From positions 1,488,001 to 1,552,000 of the forward strand of contig JAZGTN010000096.1 in NCBI GenBank assembly GCA_037783415.1: a DNA stretch of 64,000 bases. The letters are read 5' to 3'. Below are positions 57,770-64,000 of the stretch, one piece after another. Position 1 is the stretch's first letter; the number at the start of each line of letters is the position of its first letter. The position numbers were made by a program, and so were the translations under genes. A model generated the notes under the pieces. That model did no database searches. It was not told where the DNA came from and saw nothing but the letters and a program-made list of their open reading frames with translations. The stretch is from Leptasterias polaris (taxonomy: Eukaryota; Echinodermata; Asteroidea; Forcipulatida; Asteriidae).

Positions 57770-58790
57770 ATTATTGTGATGACCTCATCATGTTGTCACT
57801 TTAGATTTACGTAGTCATTATCATTGTCTATCTATATGCCAAGTTTCAACTCAGTCGAACTCCTTGAGATGCAAGGCTTCAAAGAGTAAAATTTAAAGAC
57901 AATACCACGTGACACATGATGACGTCATCAATCTGAAACTCCACTCATATGTTGTCTGCATAAAGGTCATCATGTATACCAATTTTGAAACGATTGTCAT
58001 AAACTTCACCACAGACATCTAGTAAAAGTGTATTTTGGTCTGTTTATAACTTGCCGCTAGAGGGCGCCTTTAGATGTTATGACGTCACCGATCCGATTTT
58101 TGTAAACCAGACCCTTGCTGAATTATAACATCGTTGAAAACAACTTGAAAACATTTGCCACTTTTAAATTACAAGGCACTTCCGGTTTCGACCGGAAGTA
58201 GAGGTCATGTCATGTCACGCACACAATGAAAAATAAGGACCTATAATACCTCTATATAATCCTACAAAAACCAACCGACGGTCTCTTCCTCTTGATTTGA
58301 TATGGATTTTCAAAGATTAAAAATTTAAATGTTTAAAACCTTGTAATTTGACACCTGATGACGTCATCATGACGTCACAACTGCTTGATGGAGGTTTTAT
58401 CGAGGTCCTAACATGGTTTAAATTTGAAGTTGATCAGATATACAGAAGTTAATGTTTTTGCCGGAAATTGGGGTTTTTTAAGAATTACACAAAGACAAAC
58501 TTTGACCTTCCGGTAAAGGTCACGTGAATTTCACGTTAACTTTTCAAATGTTACCCGTGTCTTGATCTATCATATGCCTAAATATGAATACTATATCTTT
58601 AATATTCAGAGACAGAGAGGCATTGGCGTGAGGTCACCTTTTGAACTTAAATGGCTTGTAATTTGACACCTGATGACGTCATCATGACATCACAACTTTT
58701 GAACCATCTGCTAGTTATACTCTAACTACATGCAAAGTTTCAAGTGCATTCGAGGTTATTTACTATGCGTTTGCTTGTGTGTAAGGGGAA
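57770..58790. repeat. Inverted copy of the 27.3-28.9 kb repeat
   Basis: Reads in reverse against 28930-27350: TTTATAACTTGCCGCTAGAG GGCGCC, CACTTCCGGTTTCGACCGGA AGT, TGATGACGTCATCATGACGT CAC. It lacks the 27780-28360 segment present in the first copy, where a GTTAGGACCTTGAT stretch is duplicated. Non-coding. Confidence 0.85.
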
Positions 58791-59384
58791 AAGCGAATCA
58801 TACATGTAGCCGCGTGCAAGCAGACCATGAAATGTGACTAGTGTGACCACACCAAAAAACATTTAGATGGTATTAGATTAGTGCATCATATAGAGAGTTT
58901 TAGAGACGGGCATGCAAAAAAAATATTAGGACCGGAACGCACTCAAAGTGTTCAAAAAGCTTTAGGTTGAATATTTATAAAAATTCTCCCCCTGCTGATG
59001 GAGAATCAAGTATGGAAACTAAAGCTTTAAAAAACGCAAGAGGCGTCATGTGTATAGTTCTTAAAATGATGGGGGGGGGGGGGGGGGGGTAGAGAGGGTC
59101 ACAGGGGAAACAAGTGTTGGTTAAGGGGGGGGGGAGATAGGATGGAGGGTGTGAGAAACAGCCCATTTAGCGCTGTGTGTATGATGGTGCGGGAAATTCG
59201 AAGCTAAATCCGGTGGTAGCCAGCAAACGATAAATGGGCAGAGATCGGGAGAGGTTGTGAAAAGGAAAACACATGTTTTCCGTGTGGTCTCTGTTAATAA
59301 ATCATCCCATGACTGTTTGGATGTTGTTTTTGGAGCTCCGTTTTTTTCAAACAGTCAGACCCCTCAGGCTCCCGACCTCGGCCC
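58791..59384. other. Unassigned sequence with G runs
   Basis: G runs at 59069-59088 and 59125-59135. From about 59250 an open frame may be the frameshifted upstream part of the LINE ORF1 below. Confidence 0.3.
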
Positions 59385-59681
59385 CGTCCAATACATTGCA
59401 AGTTTCTCCGTTACGGTGATCGTCAGCTCATACTCCAAAACTCAGCAAAAACTTTGAAGAACAAACCATACAAATCTTCCAAGATCTTCATCAGTGACGA
59501 TGTCTCCATTCGAACCAGGAAGATCAGGAAAGAGCTACGGGATTGCCATCTTCAATCTATCCGCAACGATGAACGGGTGTTGTTCGCCTTCATACCCAAC
59601 TCCATACCCTCATTGATCAAATACAAACTCAAAAGCGGTGCCTTCATATCATTCCGGCTCGGGGAGCCAAATCCGATGTAA
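59385..59681 (+). pseudogene. LINE ORF1 C-terminal remnant
   Basis: The frame reads FLRYGDRQLILQNSAKTLKN, KPYKSSKIFISDDVSIRTRK IRKEL and FAFIPNSIPSLIKYKLKSGA FISFRLG before TAA. The 'RyGdr..il..a..lk' and 'ifisdD.s.rtr.ir.eL' patterns are those of the RNA-binding C-terminal domain of L1/CR1-type ORF1 proteins. The upstream part is in another frame (59257-59457). No ORF2 follows: the MITE starts at 60190. Confidence 0.6.
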
Positions 59682-60189
59682 AAACAATCTACACTTGTCA
59701 ACCGAACTGTCGCGTTCACACTGTATCTGACTGTTGTTCCTACTGATTACAAGAACGTTCACATGGTAAATTCTCACTGTTGTTATCATGTTTACTACAC
59801 TTGGGCAACACATAGTTTTAACTATTTCAAGATTTGCTTATTTATCCGTTATGTTACTGTAACTCTGTATTGTGATTTGTATTGTGATATTTTGTGTAGA
59901 CCTACATTTTATGTTCACCCTCCAATGATATCTCATTATCAGTGCCATGTTGATTATTTGTGTGTTCACTACTTGCATGTAGTTTGTTGTCATGTCTCCA
60001 TGAAAACCAGTATGTTATGTAACAACGCATGTAATCCTACAGGTGTACAATCAGTTTTTAGAAAACCGCATGTGTGTTTAAAGTACAATATGCCAAATGA
60101 ATCCTTTATATATCTTTGGTTGTCGTTACTTGGTCACAAAACTGGTACAATAATAGGGCTTAGGATGGTTCAACCCCTTTGGTTCAGTA

Positions 60190-60992
60190 CGGAAGCCGGA
60201 TAGTGGCAGAAAATAAGAAGTGAAATAATTTTTTATGAGCGCGAGAATATTTTTTGGAACCATTTATCTGGCGGCCGCCACTTAATTATCCGGCGGCCGC
60301 TACTTATTTATCCGGCGGCCGCCACTTATTATCCGGCGGCCGCCACTTAATTATCCGGCGGCCGCCACTTAATTATCCGGCGGCCGCCACTTAATTAAGT
60401 GGCGGCCGCCACTTATTATCTGGCGGAAGCCACTTAATTAAGTGGCGGCCGCCACTTATTATCCGGCGGCCGCCACTTAATTAAGTGGCGGCCGCCACAT
60501 AATTATCTGGCGGCCGCCACATAATAATCTAATAATAAAATAATGTTGCAGTTTTACCTTGAGAATAATTATTTTACGATGTTTTCGTGAATCCACGGAA
60601 AGTATCGGACATACGGCACAAAATGGAAGTAGTTCCGGTCGGCTGTCCCAAGATGCATTGGTGTGAATGCTGGGGGAAGTTGGCGTTCGATTAGCTCATG
60701 GTTAGGGGCTCACCCGGATGAGCAGACCGGGGTCGACCCGGGGAAGCTAATCGAACGCACCCGATATGTCCTCTTAACCCCCCCCCCCCCCCCCGAATCC
60801 TATGACCTGTCCTCTTAAAATCCGCAATATAAAGAACGTGTGGTACAGATTATTATGTGGCGGCCGCCACTTAATTAAGTGGCGGCCGCCGGATAATAAG
60901 TGGCGGCCGCCAGATAAATGGTACAAAAAAAATATTATCGCGCTCATGAAAAAATATTTCACTTCTTATTTCATGGCACTATCCGGCTTCCG
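60190..60992. mobile_element. MITE with long inverted ends and TA duplication
   Basis: The left end CGGAAGCCGGATAGTGGCAG AAAATAAGAAGTGAAATA...CCATTTATCTGGCGGCCGCC pairs with the right end to 60992 over about 95 bp. TA is on both sides (60188-60189, 60993-60994). The middle holds the NotI array, an inverted GCGTTCGATTAGCT/AGCTAATCGAACGC pair (60683-60755), and one copy of the C-run plus TCCTATGACCTGTCCTCTTA unit (60765-60820), the seed of the minisatellite at 855-4020. Confidence 0.88.
60270..60530. repeat. Array of 12 NotI-palindrome units
   Basis: About 21-22 bp per unit: GGCGGCCGCCACTTAATTAT CC, with variants ending AATTAAGT. Eleven of 12 keep GCGGCCGC. Each unit joins a 10-bp GC palindrome to an AT palindrome. 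Three more units are at 60857-60912. Confidence 0.92.
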
Positions 60993-62028
60993 TAGATATG
61001 CAAGAAAAACTCAAGTCAAAAATAAAAAGCGAACACTATTATTGTCAAGGTATTGTGGGAGTATTTTACAATGACAATTCGTAATTGTTATTTCTGGGTA
61101 CAACTGTGATTAACTTAATTTAAATTTGCTTTTGGGCATGTTTGAGTTTCTGTATGATTTCTGGTGAAGTTAGAGTATTATTAGGGACGAGAAGCAATGT
61201 TTGAGCTTCCAACACTCGAAACAAACTTTGCCTTTTTATAGTATCCATTATTCTAACATCATGCATGTTTTGGGCAAAGTTTTAACTGCAGCTTTTGATT
61301 CAAGACTACTTTGCAGTAAAACAGAACCGTCTTTCGAAATACCCTTCAGGCCTAGTTTACGTCATTTTCATTAATACTGTCTTGAGTAACTATACGAAGC
61401 TTATAAAGGTAAAGGAAAATCGGGGAAAAACTTTCTTCGAACGAAAATCATCTTCAATGTTCAAACGAACAAGATAGGGGGTTTCGATCGAGCAAGGCAT
61501 TCTGGGAAGGAAAAAAACATGGTGCAGCGATATCGTACACCACTGGAAACGAGGTTGAATACTCCCTTACAAATATTTTGCCTTCTCATGGGTGTAGAGC
61601 ACGTCACCATGATATGTCTTACTTTTACCAGAAACCGCGCGAACGCGACGCGCTATACACGCAGCAAACAATGTACTATCCCATAGCGACCGATGTACTA
61701 CCCCATAACAACCAATGTACTAGACTCATGGCAACAGCAGCTTCCTGGTACCTTAGCACAATGTTTGGGGTGTTATTATAAAATAAATATTGACTGATTT
61801 TACTCGTGCTTTGGTAAAACTACTACTCCCTCGGTGATCCCCGGATCTAGAGCGTTCTATTTTCACCTCGGGCGTCGTGTATTCAGCCATACACTCGATC
61901 GAAGCAATCAATATTTGTGGATGCAGGCACGTGCACCGAAGGTTTGTTAATATTTCCGTTCGAACGAAGAATTTTTCAAGTTGGCGTATAGTATTTCTCA
62001 AAAGTAATGACTTTTGAGGGAACATTAA
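60993..62028. other. Unassigned sequence with repeat copies
   Basis: 61483-61555 is a plus copy of the 'cactgggaacgagg' family. 61663-61724 has about 2.5 copies of a 26-bp AATGTACTA(T/C)CCCATA-type unit. No gene supported. Confidence 0.45.
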
Positions 62029-62400
62029 AGGGACACGTTGCCTTGGATCGGGCGAGTTGGTCTATGAAAAGCATTTGTAACCGTTTGTTTAATATAAAAT
62101 GCATATGTTAGAAAGATGTTTTAAAAGTAGAATACAATGATCCACACAAATATGCCTTGAAATTTCATGGTTTTCCTCTTACTTTGCGAACTAACACGGT
62201 CCGCCATTTTGTGGAGTCCAAAAATTTGACTCTACAAAATGGCGGGCCGTGTTAGTTCACGATGTAAAAGGAAAACCACGCAATTTCAAGGCATATTTGT
62301 GTGTATCATTATATTCTACTTTGAAAACCTCTTTCTAACCATATGCATTTCATAACAAACGGTCAAACGCTTTTCATACAATCCAAGGCAACGTGTCCCT
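62029..62400. mobile_element. Palindromic MITE, 372 bp, TAA target duplication
   Basis: The left arm AGGGACACGTTGCCTTGGAT ... and the right arm are reverse complements almost throughout, meeting at AAAATTTGACTC in the centre (62222-62233). TAA at 62026-62028 and 62401-62403 fits the three-base TWA duplication of PIF/Harbinger-type elements. I have the impression that this family is common in echinoderm genomes. Confidence 0.8.
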
Positions 62401-64000
62401 TAAAGTGCCTGTCAGTAACAGCTAATTGTTATGTCAATTATTTCTCTCTTTTTTAAATTAAGTATTAGCTTTCAATTGACACTTTGCAGCCTTTGCCTGC
62501 ATGGATTGGAACTTGTATTTATGTATTTTTTAGGCATTATCACTAGATGGAGAAAGACAGTTACTTTCCTTATGTTAAATGGGTATGTGGAATACAATCA
62601 AGAATATTCAGCAATCTACAGAAGTGTTCGAAGTAAAATAAATTGATCTAAATAGTAATAAAGGACATCGTTCGTTCATTTGTTCATAACATGGTTTGTT
62701 AAGAGTTTACAAATAGTGGCATTAGCTGAATTGCAAGTAAATTTACAATAAAAATACACAAATTTAAGAAAACACAAAAAAGCAACATCGAAGAATTTAA
62801 AACAGAAGTTAGGCCCTGCACAAACAAAACAACTTAAGCTGCACAAGAATAGAAGGTTTGATATTGTGTAATTGAGTAAACTGAATACCTACTTGTTCTA
62901 AGGATTGTAATGGTAGTAAGCATCCTGCGAAGTTATTTCTTCTGGAGTGCCCCTGTTAATTAGAATCTCCAAAGATAGCCTGCCTCATGTTGTCCTTTGA
63001 ATGCTGTCCTCAGTACGGCCAGGCGGTTGGTACAAGTTGTCATCTTGCTATAAAGTGGATCGATTCGACGAGCTTGATGGAAATACTGTGTGTGTGTGGT
63101 GTTTTTTGTTTGTTGGGTTGTTTGTTGGTTTGTTTGTTGTTTGTTTGTTTGTTGTTTGTTGGGTGTGTTTCTTGGGTCGTTTGTTGGGTTGTTTGTTTGT
63201 TGGGTTGTTGGGGTGTTTGTTTGTTTGTTTGTTGGGTTGTTGGGGTGTTTGTTTGTTTGTTTGTTTGTTGGGTTGTTGGGGGTGGTTGGGGTTTGGGGTG
63301 CTAGTTTCTCAACAAGTACTATTTTCAACTGAAACTTTCACATGTGACTTTTAATGCATCTATCTTGATAAGTGTTCCTTAAAGTCAGCATTACTTTGAC
63401 AAAAACCTAAAGATGATCCTACCTTTTAAACCCTCTTGCTACCGAATAATATCAATTCAAAAACAAAAACCCCTGCATGGTGCCCATTGTTTGATCAAAA
63501 GCGTGAAACACACATTCTCATCCAACACGGAGCTTGTGTTCAAAGGACAAATTTTACAAACTCTGTAATTACCTTGAAGTTTTCATTTTAGAACATTATT
63601 AACTTCCATTCATTTAATCCAAAATTTATTGTGATTGGCCAACAAATGTTCACGTTCTTGGCCTTTGTTTCATCCGTGTGTTCTGTAAGCACAAACAAAT
63701 TTTTCGTACGCAACCATGCTCCGGAGGTGTTGGTATGTAGGATCTTTGAACTCCATTTTGAAAGGGTTAGAGGCCTTTTCTTTTGCAATGTCAGCCACGA
63801 GTTTTGCCAACCAGTGGTTGGAAAAAGTACATGCGGCGTTCATTGTAAAAGAGTGACATTTTAAAATTAATGTTATCAATAATGCTATCATATTAATACC
63901 CATTCTACTGATAAATAATCATCTCCCATCATCATCTGTCATCATCATCTCCAATCATCACCTTCCATCACAATCTTCCTTTATCACCTCCCATCATCAT
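62401..64000. other. Unassigned sequence with simple repeats
   Basis: 63105-63295 is a GTTT/GTTGGG-type low-complexity tract, and its frames on both strands are artefacts. 63915-64000 is CATCAT-rich. A pair of frames at 63588-63903 on opposite strands shows no recognisable domain. Confidence 0.4.

Noticed and set aside
62960..63354. Opposed frames of 80-122 residues rich in Cys/Val/Gly/Leu or Thr/Asn/Pro
   Set aside because: Low-complexity GTTT/GTTGGG tract.

Overview
This window is nuclear DNA of an animal, most likely a marine invertebrate deuterostome such as an echinoderm. It shows spliceosomal introns, several non-LTR retrotransposon families, a tyrosine-recombinase (DIRS/Ngaro-type) retroelement with an SGNH-hydrolase reading frame, and many small palindromic DNA transposons. 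The frequent 'taggccta' words and the style of the palindromic elements also point to echinoderms, but that part is pattern memory, not proof. Nothing bacterial or phage-like was seen.

One convincing host gene is present. It is a plus-strand multi-exon gene from about 23.8 to 54.4 kb, encoding an adaptor with CABIT-type sequence in two large exons, a proline-rich SH3-ligand tail, two short acidic/tyrosine exons and a terminal SAM domain. It resembles GAREM and THEMIS family signalling adaptors. Its introns, one of them about 21 kb, hold most of the repeats in the window. The splice phase between the second large exon and the next supported exon does not match, so at least one exon in the 21 kb intron is missing from the model. 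A 29-nt candidate would restore the frame.

Layout. 0-0.85 kb: minus-strand LINE reverse transcriptase fragment. 0.85-4.0 kb: a C-rich minisatellite that appears to have grown inside a small DNA transposon whose intact relative lies at 60.2-61.0 kb. 6.0-8.4 kb: putative inverted-repeat element with a degenerate 'gaggaaacgaaa' array. 9.6-13.2 kb: a young, 5'-truncated LINE with an intact endonuclease-RT frame, flanked by a nearly perfect 328-bp duplication. 14.8-15.0 kb: MITE. 15.9-21.4 kb: decayed Ngaro-like element (gag, RT, RNase H, recombinase, SGNH hydrolase; minus strand). 22.1 kb: decayed DNA-binding-domain remnant. 23.8-54.4 kb: the CABIT-SAM gene with its intronic elements: a 2.1 kb TGACGTCA-rich repeat, an RTE-type LINE end, a nest of MITEs, a RT pseudogene, a tRNA-derived SINE family with a conserved module in front of the tRNA-like head, and an internally deleted 18S rRNA pseudogene. 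55.4-56.4 kb: hAT-type element with a perfect 8-bp target duplication. 57.8-58.8 kb: inverted copy of the 27-29 kb repeat. 59.4 kb: LINE ORF1 remnant. 60.2-61.0 kb: MITE with a NotI-site array. 62.0-62.4 kb: palindromic MITE.

The genes do not form a pathway. The window is one signalling-adaptor locus embedded in dense transposon-derived DNA. All calls were made by reading; no database search was possible.
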